Below are positions 34,990-45,599 of a DNA stretch of 64,000 nucleotides, one piece after another (position 1 is the first letter of the stretch; each line of letters begins with the position of its first letter). Origin of the DNA: Hetaerina americana (lineage: Eukaryota; Arthropoda; Insecta; Odonata; Calopterygidae); the NCBI GenBank assembly GCA_022747635.1, contig JAKTNV010000017.1, positions 2,715,501-2,779,500 on the forward strand, read 5' to 3'. Position numbers and translations under genes: made by a program. The notes beneath the pieces are model-generated. The model was not told where the DNA came from. It was given only the letters and a program-made list of their open reading frames with translations, and did not search any database.

Positions 34990-35700
34990 ATACTGCCGTT
35001 CAAAGAATATATGGAGGGAATGATCAAAGATCTATGTACAGATAGATTAAACAGTTAGATTTGCGGATGACCAAGCTCTAATTTGTGTGTTAGCCAACGA
35101 GTTTCAAGTATTGCTGAGTGAATTATAAATTCAGTGCAATTGGATAAGAATTAATGAAACTACAACAAAGGTAATGCGGTTTTCCAGAAAGAGAAAGGCT
35201 GGGTCAAAATTGACTTAACTTTAAAATAGGAACGCAAAAACAGCAGGAGGAACAGTATACGTTTCTCAGAAATATTTTGGACCAAAATGGTCGAAGTATT
35301 AGGGACGTAAGCAGAAGAATTGCATTAAGTAAGGAGGAGGGAGTCGTTGACAGGGACGTTGAGTTAGGATGTTAAGAAAAGACTCGTCAAAACTTTGACA
35401 TGGAGGGTAAATGTGGTCGGCGTGGAAATATGGTCACTAAAACTGGATGATAGACGTAGATTGAAGGCTTTTGTAATGTGGGTGTGAAGAAGGTGAAGTA
35501 GACGGAAAGGAAAACAAATGAGGAAGTGCTAGGTATAGGCGAGGGAGGAGAGGGGGTTGCTGAGAGGAATCTAATGAGACAGAAAAATTGATGAAAAGCA
35601 TATTGATGTTGCGTTGTGCTTTGTTAGGAGGGGCAAACTATTGATTTGGTAGATTTGTCCATCCGAAATCTACCTTACCGGTAGATTACCTTGAATGAAT
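34990..35700 (+). mobile_element. RTE-like LINE 3' fragment (copy G), decayed
   Basis: The plus strand encodes VRFADDQALICVLANEFQVL near 35060 (RT palm with FADD), then RISK- and KKRLVKTL-like segments (about 35370). The 3' end includes 'taccttaccggtagattacc' at about 35672-35691, the inverse of the 3' end of copies B and C. Several stops and indels. Confidence 0.72.
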
Positions 35701-35739
35701 TAATGAGATATGAAGTTATTTGACGTAAGTAGCATGGAT

Positions 35740-35820
35740 ACGTGGCACGGATAACATACCAATACAACCCATGCCACACGTCCTTCCGACGGCTTGCGGG
35801 TTAGTATGTAGATGTAATCT
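35740..35820 (+). repeat. LINE 3' tail fragment
   Basis: 'gccacacgtccttccgacgg' (about 35771-35790) and 'gcgggttagtatgtagatgt' (about 35794-35813) match the recurring CR1/L2-like 3' end. It lies directly behind the RTE fragment. Confidence 0.6.
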
Positions 35821-38159
35821 TAAAAAACTGTACTCTGGAGACCGACAAAATGTTTCCCATTTGTTTCCAGGTGCATCCAATCCGATCATAATAGATTCTC
35901 ACTAAGGGTAGATATCAAGACCATCCACCTGCACTTTCGTCATTTTATTTATCCATTTTATTTTCTGCTTCCTCTTCCCAATTTGCACCGAAAAAAATTC
36001 AGAAATACGTTTTCCATCCAAAATAATAGTTTTTAAGATTTATATTTAATGCTGCTAACACGACAGGACGACGAAATTATGAATCCGCAGAGATTCCTCA
36101 TCGAATGACGGTATAGGAATACATTTTTCATGCGCCCAATAATTATGTGCCCATTCCCTGTGTTTATGCTGCGTTTAAGAATTAGGAGTGGAGAGACATG
36201 TCCTTCGGGGCGGAAATCATTCTACGAAAGGTACGATTTTTTGGTGGACAAAAGTCGAGGAATTCACTCTACGACTACTTCCCAGAAGGGGGAGGACCCT
36301 CCTTCCCGATACTCTTTGCAAGGAGGCTAAGGAAATCCGTACTCCGGACTCGAAGTCTCCCCGGCGTGCGGTGCTGCGAAAATGTCGGGGTGAAAGGTTA
36401 GCCATTTTATCACCCCAGGAAATCAAACGGAAGCCCATCGGGGGGAGAAGCATTCCACCGTTTCTTATGCTCGCAACCTTCTCTCACATCCATTATGCGG
36501 GAGAATAACGGCAAAGGAGTGTTATGACTTACAAAGCATGAGGTCTCGAAGGCGAATCCCTTTTCATGTGAAGAAGTCGTGGTCGCCGGAGTTGCAAAAC
36601 TTGCTATAAAAAAGTAACTTGAAAGTTTTTCGGCGCTGGTTATGCATCGTAGGCGCTTCTTTGACGTCCATGTTTTTTTCTCTCCGCGGGGGATGAGGAA
36701 GAAAGAGTATGAAATCGTTGATGTCTTCGAAAATTTGGCGGAAACTGAAATAATATGTGAGCATAGATGTTTGAAAAGCAATTTGACTTCATTTTTATAT
36801 AAAAGACTGCAATTAATTGAATTTATAAGTGCCATGTGAATTCGGTAATGAGTGGAAAACTACTGATTGGGGATACTAGCCAAAATGTGCGACTGAATTA
36901 CGACCTTGATATCTATAAAAAATTGTTCAAGTGGCTACAGATCCAATTCCTTCCATTATGAACCTACGACTTTTTGTCATTTGAAACGGATGTTGATATA
37001 TAATAAGATACATTTACGCTTAATAAATTGAAATTTTTTTTGACCCAATAGCAAAAAATAATTATCCTTTTCGTAGATACATGTTAGATTTTCTATATGA
37101 TAATGCTTAAAGTTCGCAAGCTACGAGCGGGAATTGAGTTTCCAGTCGAAAAATAAAACGATAATGTTTTTGGCTTTCGTATATTCCATGATATGCTAAA
37201 TATTTCTGCATTAGAAAGGATGTGGTTGATAGAATTTTACTGATACCCGTAATGAATATCTTGAATCCGGTGTTTCAATTATTAATGCGCAGTAAAGTTG
37301 TTGTAACCTTTAGAAAAATCACTTGTAGTTTACAAATAGCAACTACTGCTGCATATTTTTATGTATTATTCAATTCAAAACTTCGTCTTCGTCATATTAT
37401 GGGCAAATAGTTATTTTCTAAAAATATCTGGTGGAGGAAAATCGGTTTGACAAATACATAATGCAAATCCTATCAACCTTATCCTTCATTATTTTTCGTT
37501 CAGCTTCAAGAATTTTCATGTATTAGATATTTTATTGGCAGTTATCGCTTATTTTATGTTATTCGTTAGCTTATCGTTTGAGTAGGTTTAGGATGGACAC
37601 AGACTGAACGCCGCAACATTTTCAAGTTTCGCCTAATGAGGCACAAAATGACCCTGCATTTTTCAGTTATGCATGCTAAAGAAAGAAATGCATATTCAAA
37701 TTCTTGGCTTGATGCGTGTGAATAATTTACCAATATTCCGAATCCCTTATTTATCCCAGATGATGATTGCGCCATCTGCCACTCACCTTTTCGGGAAATA
37801 ATAAGGTATTTATGTGGATGTAGATTTCAGTAAACTCAAATAAGTAACCCATGAAGTATTTGCGTCCTGAAAGGGAAACTGCTCCTGCTTGAAACGGCTT
37901 TAGTGTGAAAATTATTAAGTCCTCCCGACCTGAGCATTAAAAAATCTTTGATAGTGAAATTTCTGTATCGCAAAAATACTGTAAGAACTTTGTATAGAAT
38001 TACAGTATTCGCTACGGGCGAGTCACGTACATTTATAATTATTTTTCACAAGTACAAAATATTAAAAATCTAATAAAAATGGCAAAATTAAAATAACAGT
38101 TTCCTTTATAACCTCGTCGAAAGGTTCAATGGCAGAATTGTAAGATAAGAAATAGCTAA
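35821..38159. other. intergenic stretch
   Basis: No gene recognised. The segment 36180-36510 has higher GC and open frames on both strands but no known motif. A minus-strand tip of an RTE 3' end may be present at about 37580-37615 ('ggtttaggatggacacagac'). Confidence 0.45.
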
Positions 38160-38455
38160 ATAGTAGTATTTAGGGGAGGCGACCGACAGCTGAGGTCATT
38201 TGCGCCATAGGGGATGGACAGGAAAGGATGAAGGGTGGAGAGAAACCCAGCGTCGGCATTTGCCTACTCTTTACGAAAGGCGCCAAGGGGTCCGTAGCTT
38301 TGCGTCCCATCCGACGGACGGCGTACTCACTCAAAGTGCCCTCCACAAAGCACCCCAAGTAGGGATCGAGAACTCTGAAAAATATTCAACACCGCCGGGA
38401 TTTGAACCCGGGCCAATAGCTGAATAACCGGCACTCAATACTCTCCTAGGCCCAC
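38160..38455 (-). repeat. probable tRNA-derived SINE
   Basis: Contains a reverse T-arm/box B, 'ccgggatttgaacccgggcc' (38395-38414), so the minus strand reads ggcccgggttcaaatcccgg with a strong stem. The remaining 230 bp is GC-richer than the surroundings and non-coding. The minus-strand order (tRNA-like part first, body after) fits a SINE. Confidence 0.5.
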
Positions 38456-38490
38456 ATTGAAACAGGCACAATCAATGTGCCTGTTTCAAT
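38456..38490. repeat. perfect 15-bp hairpin
   Basis: Arms 38456-38470 (attgaaacaggcaca) and 38476-38490 (tgtgcctgtttcaat) are exact inverse complements around the loop atcaa. It follows the SINE directly. The core AGGCAC/GTGCCT also occurs in the hairpin at 54060-54097. Confidence 0.85.
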
Positions 38491-38690
38491 ATACCAATAT
38501 CCCAATATCTAGCATGTACCCGTGTCAATATACCAATATCACCAGCTATCACTCTCAGCTTTGGAACGACTTGAATATATTGAGAACATACGTCGGAAAA
38601 TAAAAACGAATGATGGATAGAACATTTAGTTTTATCATTATACGTATTTGAATGCGAATTTACGTGATAACCATTTCATTAAATTTCAAC

Positions 38691-38702
38691 GAAATATTTA
38701 AA
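38691..38702. repeat. target-site duplication, left copy
   Basis: gaaatatttaaa, identical to 42082-42093. The pair brackets the Penelope-like element. Confidence 0.88.
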
Positions 38703-38757
38703 TCCATTATTAAGATAGAAAGAAAGACTCGTACTTTTCCACAGATTTTATTATACG

Positions 38758-38796
38758 GTACAACGCGTTTCACCGACTTGCGGCATCATCAGGTAC
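38758..38796 (-). ncRNA. minimal hammerhead ribozyme motif, 3' pseudo-LTR
   Basis: Minus strand: GTAC stem-I strand (38796-38793), core CTGATGA (38792-38786), stem II GCCG with CGGT closing a 5-nt loop, core GAAA (38771-38768), a very short stem III within the palindrome ACGCGT, then the second GTAC stem-I strand (38761-38758). The hammerhead core CUGAUGA...GAAA and the tiny stem III match the variant hammerheads known from Penelope-like elements, reported to cut as dimers. Cleavage would fall just before the distal GTAC. Confidence 0.75.
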
Positions 38797-38837
38797 AAAT
38801 TTGCAAAACAGACAGAGCAAGCATATAGTATATACCC

Positions 38838-41382
38838 TCAAGACAGAGTGGGGGCGGGGAGGGTTGGAAGGATTTGAGGGGGGTAGGGGCTCGCAGGTGC
38901 GTTGATGGATTGTTTTGACCATTTCCAGGCAAATTTCTCGGAGAGGAGTGGGGAGGGGTATGGGAATAGTTGCTCATTACAAAGTGTCGTGTTGGGGTTC
39001 ACCAAGTGCCTTCTAATCTCTAATTGCTCGAGAGCGTCCATTTTTAATCCTTTTGGGAGTGTGTGTAATATCTCTGGGACAAAGTCACTGCTGTGGTTGA
39101 ATTCTAGTAAATGCTTGGCGAAGAGAGAGTTGTTATTCTGATTTTTGTGACACCTAGCGTGTTCCTTGACTCGTAACTTGATATTCCTGCCGGTCTGACT
39201 GACATAAACGCTGTTGCAATCCTCGCATTTCAGTTTATAAATGCCTGATTTGAGAAGGCTATCCTGGGTGTCTTTTCCATTGGCTAGAAGTTTGGAGAGG
39301 GTTATGGGTGGGTAGAAGGCTGCTTTGAGTGAGGTGGGTAGGCAGTTGGAAATCCTATATGAAAGATATCCCAGAAACGGGATCGAGCACCACTTAAAAT
39401 CTTTAGATACTGCGGGCTGAGATACGAAAATGCTTTTTATGGCCATTGCTTTTTGTTTTTTCCGTAGTAATGTGTCAACTAGTTTGGGGTTGAAACCATT
39501 GTTGGTAGCTATATTAGTGATATTCACGAGTTCAATTTTGAAGTTTTTGGGGGAAAGGGGGATGTGTAGGAGGCGGTGGATCATGGAGTGGAGGGCTGCG
39601 TGTTTGTGAGAAAAGTGGTGTGCGGAATCATTAGAAATTATATGGTCTGTATATGTGGGTTTCCTATAAATTGAAAATTCGTGTCTATTATCCCTAATTG
39701 TGATTGTCAAGTCGAGGAAGTTGATGGTGCCGTTGACGTCTTTTTCCATGGAGAAGGAGATATTCCGATGAAGAGTGTTTAGGAAATTAAGGAAGGAGTC
39801 TAACTGTCGGTTGGTTCCGGTCCATAGGCATAGTATATCGTCCACGTAACGAAACCAATAGCCCACGTTTTTTTTATGCTGATTGTCAGCATTAAAAAGA
39901 TGTTCTTCTACAGAATTGAGGAAGACTTCGGCTAGGAAGGGGGACAGTGGGGAACCCATAGCTAACCCATCCGTTTGGCTGCAAAGGGTGTGGTTGAAAC
40001 TAAAATAATTCTGGTTAACTGTCATTTTGATGAGGGGGACCAATTCGTCTGAGATATTTTGGGCAATGGTGGAATCCTTGTGTAGTTCTTCCACCCTAAG
40101 CAAAGTTTCCGATATTGGTACGCAAGTAAATAAATTGCTAATGTCGAAGAAGACTAGCCTCGCTTTTTCCGGGACATCAATATCTTTCAATTTTCGGGCT
40201 AGCTCTATAGAGTTTTTAACTCCATATTTAGGTTTAAAACCTGTGAGATCTCGGAGCAATACGTCTAATTTTCGTGCCAGAAGGTGTGAAGGGGCGGACA
40301 CAGCTGAGATGACAGGCCGAATAGGTATGGCTTTTTTGTGTAATTTGGGGAGTCCGTACAACCTGGGGGCGGAGGGGTTCATTTGGATTAAACTAAATTT
40401 TTCCCTAGCATTTAAAAACTTACACTTGGACACTGCACGTTTCACTTCACTTTGGAAACTCGCGGTTGGGTCTTTGGATAACGGAGTAATAGGATTGTTG
40501 TTGATGAACTCAAGGCACTTTTCCACATACACTCGTTTATCCAACACTACGACACTAGATCCCTTGTCAGCTTTCTGGATGATGAGGTCTTCCTTGCCAA
40601 TAGTCTACTTCAGGCGTCGGAGGGTGGACGTATGTTGCTGAAGGCTGGAAAAGCGGGTTGTTGTTGGCACTGCTTCCTTCAATGAGGACATGATGATTTC
40701 AGCAACTTGGTGTTTGGTAGCCAGAGATTGGTTCCGAAGGGCAACCTCGCAATCTGCGGCTAGATTTTTAATGTCGGCTTCGGAAACTTTCTTAGAGGGA
40801 GCAAACTTCAACCCTTTCTTTAAGATATTACTCTCCTCCTCAGTGAACGTATGGTGACTAAGGTTGACAACTCTTGCGGCCGGAACAAATTTCGATACTG
40901 TGCGGGGACTGTTTTCTTTAGTAGTGCACTGGTAATGGACTATTAATAAGGTTACTCAGTTTTTTCCCCTGGGTTACATATTTGCGAGAAGAGATTTTAC
41001 TCACTAGTTCTTTTACACCATCCACAAATGTAATCCATTCCGCAAAATGTAACTTAGAGCAAAGTTCTACGTGCAGACAGAACAAATAATGTGCAAAGGA
41101 ATCCCTTCTTGCATACCACAGTTTCAGTTCCTCCCTTAAACACTGGATTTTCGCCTTGCGTATCGCTCTGATGGCCATTGTGGACGACGAAGTGGCACGA
41201 ACCTGGACGTACGCTGGGAACACTCCGTTTTTGAGGCAACTGCTATTGAAGAGAATATTCAGAGATGCACTGCTGTATTTCACCGAAAGTTTTAAGTAAA
41301 GTTTCGCCTGTAATGCCATACTAGCTTTGCGAATATATTCTATTGTTTCAGGCTTCACTTCGTGGAAGTAATTGATATCCAT
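38838..41382 (-). pseudogene. Penelope-like RT and GIY-YIG endonuclease gene, one stop and one frameshift
   Basis: The encoded protein copies RNA into DNA at a nick made by its own endonuclease. The probable ATG is at 41380-41382 (MDINYFHEVKPETIEYIRKA). The N-terminal part runs to about 40920, where the frame shifts by one. The next frame carries ENSPRTVSKFVPAARVVNLS, then KFAPSKKVSEADIKNLAADC. A TAG at 40605-40607 interrupts it in frame, just before TIGKEDLIIQKADKGSSVVV. The rest is open to TGA at 38838-38840. Counting residues from 40547: RT fingers PRLYGLPKLHK about 60-70, FFDISNLFTCVPI about 127-140, GLAMGSPLSPFLAE about 194-207, catalytic YVDD 234-237, and GIY-YIG domain from G435-I-Y with YVSQTGR about 448-455. 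Only two lesions in about 2.5 kb suggest a recent loss. Confidence 0.88.
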
Positions 41383-41432
41383 TATTAAGATAGAAAGAAA
41401 GACTCGTACTTTTCCACAGATTTTATCATACG

Positions 41433-41471
41433 GTACAACGCGTTTCACCGACTTGCGGCATCATCAGGTAC
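41433..41471 (-). ncRNA. minimal hammerhead ribozyme motif, internal pseudo-LTR
   Basis: Same 39-nt motif as at 38758-38796: CTGATGA at 41467-41461, GAAA at 41446-41443, GTAC strands at 41471-41468 and 41436-41433. The core bases are identical. It sits just upstream of the PLE start codon, where these ribozymes would cut the tandem transcript into units. Confidence 0.75.
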
Positions 41472-41512
41472 AAATTTGCAAAACAGACAGAGCAAGCATA
41501 TAGTATATACCC

Positions 41513-41856
41513 TCAAGACAGAGTGGGGGCGGGGAGGGTTGGAAGGATTTGAGGGGGGTAGGGGCTCGCAGGTGCGTTGATGGATTGTTTTGACCATTTC
41601 CAGGCAAATTTCTCGGAGAGGAGTGGGGAGGGGTATGGGAATAGTTGCTCATTACAAAGTGTCGTGTTGGGGTTCACCAAGTGCCTTCTAATCTCTAATT
41701 GCTCGAGAGCGTCCATTTTTAATCCTTTTGGGAGTGTGTGTAATATCTCTGGGACAAAGTCACTGCTGTGGTTGAATTCTAGTAAATGCTTGGCGAAGAG
41801 AGAGTTGTTATTCTGATTTTTGTGACACCTAGCGTGTTCCTTGACTCGTAATTTGA
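41513..41856 (-). pseudogene. partial PLE endonuclease end in the upstream tandem unit
   Basis: Repeats the last part of the PLE protein, from IKLRVKEHARCHKNQNNNSL to the stop, identical in translation to 39180-38838. It begins abruptly inside the GIY-YIG domain (after the equivalent of GRN) at the junction with the inverted terminal repeat near 41857, so it has no start or RT. Such truncated upstream units are normal in Penelope insertions. Confidence 0.88.
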
Positions 41857-41859
41857 TAT

Positions 41860-42080
41860 AGCCCCCACCCCCCTCAAATCCTTCCAACCCTCCCCGCCCC
41901 CACTCTGTCCTGAGGGTATATATGCTTGCTCTGTCTGTTTTGCAAATTTGTACCTGATGATGCCGCAAGTCGGTGAAACGCGTTGTACCGTATAATAAAA
42001 TCTGTGGAAAAGTACGAGTCTTTCTTTCTATCTTAATAATGGATATCAATTACTTCCACGAAGTGAAGCCTGAAACAATA
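41860..42080 (+). repeat. inverted copy of the PLE terminal repeat
   Basis: The plus strand here reproduces the minus strand of about 41337-41560: C-rich block, ribozyme, 'cgagtctttctttctatctt', and the first codons of the PLE protein (ATG at 42040-42042 or nearby, then gatatcaattacttccacga). It differs by a few bases, including a short deletion in the 'ggtatata' segment. It ends exactly at the target duplication. Confidence 0.88.
41950..41988 (+). ncRNA. minimal hammerhead ribozyme motif, inverted terminal copy
   Basis: Third copy, on the plus strand: GTAC 41950-41953, CTGATGA 41954-41960, stem II, GAAA 41975-41978, GTAC 41985-41988. It would be present only in a transcript running opposite to the PLE gene. 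Confidence 0.7.
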
Positions 42081-42081
42081 G

Positions 42082-42093
42082 GAAATATTTAAA
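42082..42093. repeat. target-site duplication, right copy
   Basis: gaaatatttaaa, identical to 38691-38702. Confidence 0.88.
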
Positions 42094-42949
42094 GTTTTAG
42101 AAAACTTTTCTCGTTGCTTCAAAATATCTAGCGTTTCGAAACCGAATTCACACTAGACTTCACGTAGGGAACTACGGAATTGATGCTGAATTAGACAGTT
42201 GAGCTAGGAAAAATATTGATTTTGCGTTGCTGTTCAGTTCAGCGATTTTTGGCGCCCAGTAAACGGACCTTTTTATGCTTTTTTTCTTAATTTAATGTTT
42301 CCCGACAGAGCGCTAATTTTCCGTTATTCAATTGAGAAATAATATGACCTCTACAGCAGGATTAATTGTTGATGACTGGCTTTATTCTACCGCGAGTGTA
42401 ATTGGCCAGCAACCTTTTAGTTTGTGATGTCTGTCGTTTGACCGATGAGATACGCTGTTTGAAATCTGAAACTGTTCCTGTAGTTGGTGCTCAAATAACA
42501 AGAGAGGTGTGGGATTTATTCACTTTTTAGCAATGATTCCTCAATTAAAAATTAATTTTTAACGTTGTATCACCCAATTTTAACCCACCATTGGTTGGGT
42601 GGCGTATAATTTGATGTAGTGTGCCATCTCCAAATTATACATGCCTAAATTACCGGGAATGTTTTGGCGGAATGCACGACGACTTATCAAATTTAAAAAA
42701 AAGGAATGAATATGTGAAAGCGTAGTTCAGATTTTATCAGTAAGTGAACCATGCTCCCATATTACTCCTTTATGAGCCACTTTGGGATTATCACGGGGGG
42801 GAACGCGATAATCCGAATAAAATGCCAGAGTTTTCAAGGCAACCGTGCCCATAGGGGTTCGAACTCGATCCCTAAGAGCTACTATGACTCGCCCATTACA
42901 TAAAACCCCGCCGGCTAAATATGTTTTAAAAGTTTGGAATACATGTACG
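42094..42949. other. AT-rich intergenic stretch
   Basis: No gene. A possible retroelement tail lies at about 42590-42640 ('gggtggcgtataatttgatg'), with a similar segment near 47686-47712. Confidence 0.4.
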
Positions 42950-43580
42950 AACTTGTTTCCTCGTTATGCACGCTTCTGTTTCCTCCGCGTCCTCCGCCTC
43001 CCTTTGCCGGCCACCTCCTCCCCGCGCTTCCAGCTCCCACGGTCATTCGCCACCGCGAACGGTATTAGCCGAGCCCTCTCCCACCCCCTCCCTCCCGCCC
43101 GCGGGGCACCACTTCCTCCGCTCTCCCCATGCCTTTTCCCTCGCCCCACACCCCCGCCCCGCGCACTTGTCAGCGGCGGCCCCATCGCCGGCCCACGAGA
43201 CACGCAACCGGTGGTCCATCCGTCCAACCTGCGCCCCTGCCTCGGGCAGCGCCTCCTCCCCTTCCTCCGTCCTCCCATATCTCTCTCCCCAAACCAACCA
43301 ACCGCTCAGACTCATCCGGCTTCCGTCTGGACCCATAGGGCTGTAATTTCCACCCCCGCCCACTACTCGAAGACACTTAACCTCTCTCTCTTTCCCCCCC
43401 CCAACCCCTATCGCGCATGCACCCCTCCCATCGAACCCCTTATTCCCTTATTATCTCCGCACCCAGCCAATCTTACCCTTCTTTTTCTCCGTTCCTTCCC
43501 GGGGCTCCTTTTAACTTCTAAGGCCCAGGGGTGTTCACAAAACCCTCGCGTTTCTGGGGTGTGGGCGCAGTGGTGGGATT
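42950..43580. other. C-rich, CpG-containing island
   Basis: Very C-rich plus strand with many CpG dinucleotides. A 245-codon frame (42845-43582) and partners on both strands are proline/serine/arginine-rich without a recognisable domain. Either a promoter-type island or low-complexity DNA. Confidence 0.5.
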
Positions 43581-44159
43581 AGTGAATGAGGGGATTCTGT
43601 GCCTGTTTCCCTCCCGCAGGGGGGAATGGTCTCCGAAAAATGAGGTGGTGGGCACTCTTTGAGTGGGCGGGGTAACTCTTTTCCAATGAAGTCACTTCAG
43701 GTGAAGGAGTAGGTTCCGGAATGCACAGGGAGCCTCGGCAATTTTTTTCGGAGATGATGACTTTGAGATATGCTTCGATCGTCGGAATATCGATGCCAGA
43801 TTCATAGGGAAGCAGGGATGGTGTAGGAAGTCGACGCATAAAAATTATCGAGGTTCATCTGAAAATTCTTTCAAAAAAACCTTGAGCATGGAAGGGCTGT
43901 CTTAAGTACCGTCTTCCTTTTTGACCTAAATTAAAATGTGAATTTTAATAAAAGAGTATATGATAAGCATGTATCAATTTAAAGAAAGGTCGACTAATGG
44001 ATAACCAAGTACTGAGCACAGGCCTCCCTCCGGGAAAGAAATAATAAGCACAATTCTTAAAGAAGAAGAAAAAAATGAATTATATCCAGAGTCCAGAGAA
44101 AATCCGCCAGATTCGTTAAAAATTGTTTTGATAAGAACTCAACTGTGAATGGTCTCTTA
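43581..44159. other. intergenic stretch
   Basis: Nothing recognised. Confidence 0.4.
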
Positions 44160-44695
44160 GGGGATTTAGACTGAGAGCCACTGGAAATACGAAGAGAACA
44201 AGTGAGACTTAGACTCTTAGAAAGGTTCAGAATAAACGAGTATAACGATGACGCTAATTTAAATGTTATGGCCCCACACTACATAGGTAGATCAGACCAC
44301 AAAGATAAAATAAGGGAGATATATTTCTATACAAATAGACACAAATACTCATTCTTTCCCAGAACAATCAGAAATCATAATAGTAAGAAACCGAATTCAC
44401 TTTAGAAATATGAAAAACATTTAATTTACAAGTAGGAACAAAATTAAACTTTGCAAAGACATCAGGTATGTTAGGTGCATGTGTATGTTAGTTGGTAGTT
44501 TATGTGTTCGCATTTGTGTGGGGGTAAGGGTTTTTGCATGAATTTAAACCATGTTTTGTTTTTGGACTATTTGGTTATAAATTTGTGTCTGTTGCATGCG
44601 GTTTTTTTCTTAATTACGGGTGGTTCCCCAACACCCCCCGCCACACACCCTTACAGAGGCTAGCGAGGTATTATGTAGATGTAGAAGACCAATCA
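44160..44695 (+). mobile_element. CR1/L2-like LINE C-terminus and 3' end
   Basis: 44202-44405 encodes LRLLERFRINEYNDDANLNV, then HYIGRSDHKDKIREIYFYTN and KYSFFPRTIRNHN, the conserved end of CR1/L2-like LINE proteins. The 3' region ends with 'ccgccacacacccttacaga' (about 44638-44657) and 'gtattatgtagatgtaga' (about 44668-44685), the full recurring terminus. A 5'-truncated copy of about 0.5 kb. Confidence 0.75.
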
Positions 44696-45599
44696 GATTA
44701 AGTACTTTGATCTTTTGGAAGGAAAATGATAATGATCCCTTAATGTGGGTCGTTTCATTTCCATTCCTGTCTAAAACTTCTAAACATATTGGCCAATTTC
44801 TCTTTAGGACAAATAGTTAAATCGCCGATCCGAGGTAATATCAGGCTCCATATATTTGCGGAAAATACCCTAGAGATGTTTACGAACGTGGAGATAGCAG
44901 AGAATCAGGGATCTGAATGTTATCTATATTGGTAGAAATGAAAACTAAGGTCGCAAAAATGGTAAAAAAGCGTAGAGTACATCTATTCAATAAAGGGAAC
45001 TTTAATGGGATTTGTGAAAGTCAAAACGAACTGCGAATATTCAGGTTGGAAACACAGCGCTGACACAGACCATTCTTGGAATATAACACGTAAAGAAGCT
45101 TATCCTCCACAAATTGCAACGCCATAATAAGTATCCACGATGGTACAACGGATGAGAGAGAGCGGCGTTGAGTAAGCAAAGAAAGATAAACTCAATTTGT
45201 ATGAATATCTTAAGATTTACACAACGATTGCTTTTGCATCGATATCCTGCAAAATCTGATAATTTATCATTGTTAGTAATGTAATGGTTTTTCTCGATGG
45301 CAGTAATTCACTCTTCCGAAACCAGCTCTGGTTTAGGAAAATCAGATCATGCGATATTCAATTGGTTCTTTTTAACAAAGAGATTCTAACATAGGGGGAA
45401 GGGAATACCCAAGTGGATACTGTTTGATAATTAAAAACTTAAGTTCCCTCGTTATTTTTAACCTTAATTTACACAAATACTGCATTTATTTACAGAGAAT
45501 TAAGGACACCAAGATTACGTTTTTACCATTGAATGATTTGGAATTGGGGATCGGAGTGGTGTAAAGAACGGGGGTTTAGAATTAAATATAAAAAGATTT
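44696..45599. other. AT-rich intergenic stretch
   Basis: Nothing recognised. Confidence 0.4.

Larger units (their letters stand above)
38703..42081 (-). mobile_element. Penelope-like retroelement (PLE) with tandem and inverted terminal copies
   Basis: A minus-strand Penelope-like element of about 3.4 kb. Order along the minus strand: an inverted copy of the terminal repeat (42080-41860), a 5'-truncated partial unit (41855-41513: C-terminal endonuclease codons, then terminal repeat), the start of the full unit (ATG near 41380), RT, GIY-YIG endonuclease, and the second terminal repeat (38840-38703). The roughly 460-bp block at 38703-39180 recurs directly at 41381-41860, as expected for PLE pseudo-LTRs. 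The 12-bp sequence gaaatatttaaa flanks both sides exactly (38691-38702 and 42082-42093). RT plus GIY-YIG with this terminal layout is specific to PLEs. Confidence 0.93.

Noticed and set aside
36180..36510. Possible exon in a GC-richer segment
   Set aside because: All three plus frames and one minus frame are open for 60-110 codons, which gives no preference for a real one. No motif recognised.
38838..40547. Retroviral or LTR-retrotransposon polymerase
   Set aside because: There is no protease, RNase H or integrase. RT is followed by GIY-YIG, which is specific to Penelope-like elements.
42845..43582. 245-codon plus-strand open frame
   Set aside because: Proline/serine/arginine-rich, lies in a C-rich island with equally long frames on the other strand, has no domain and no splice context.
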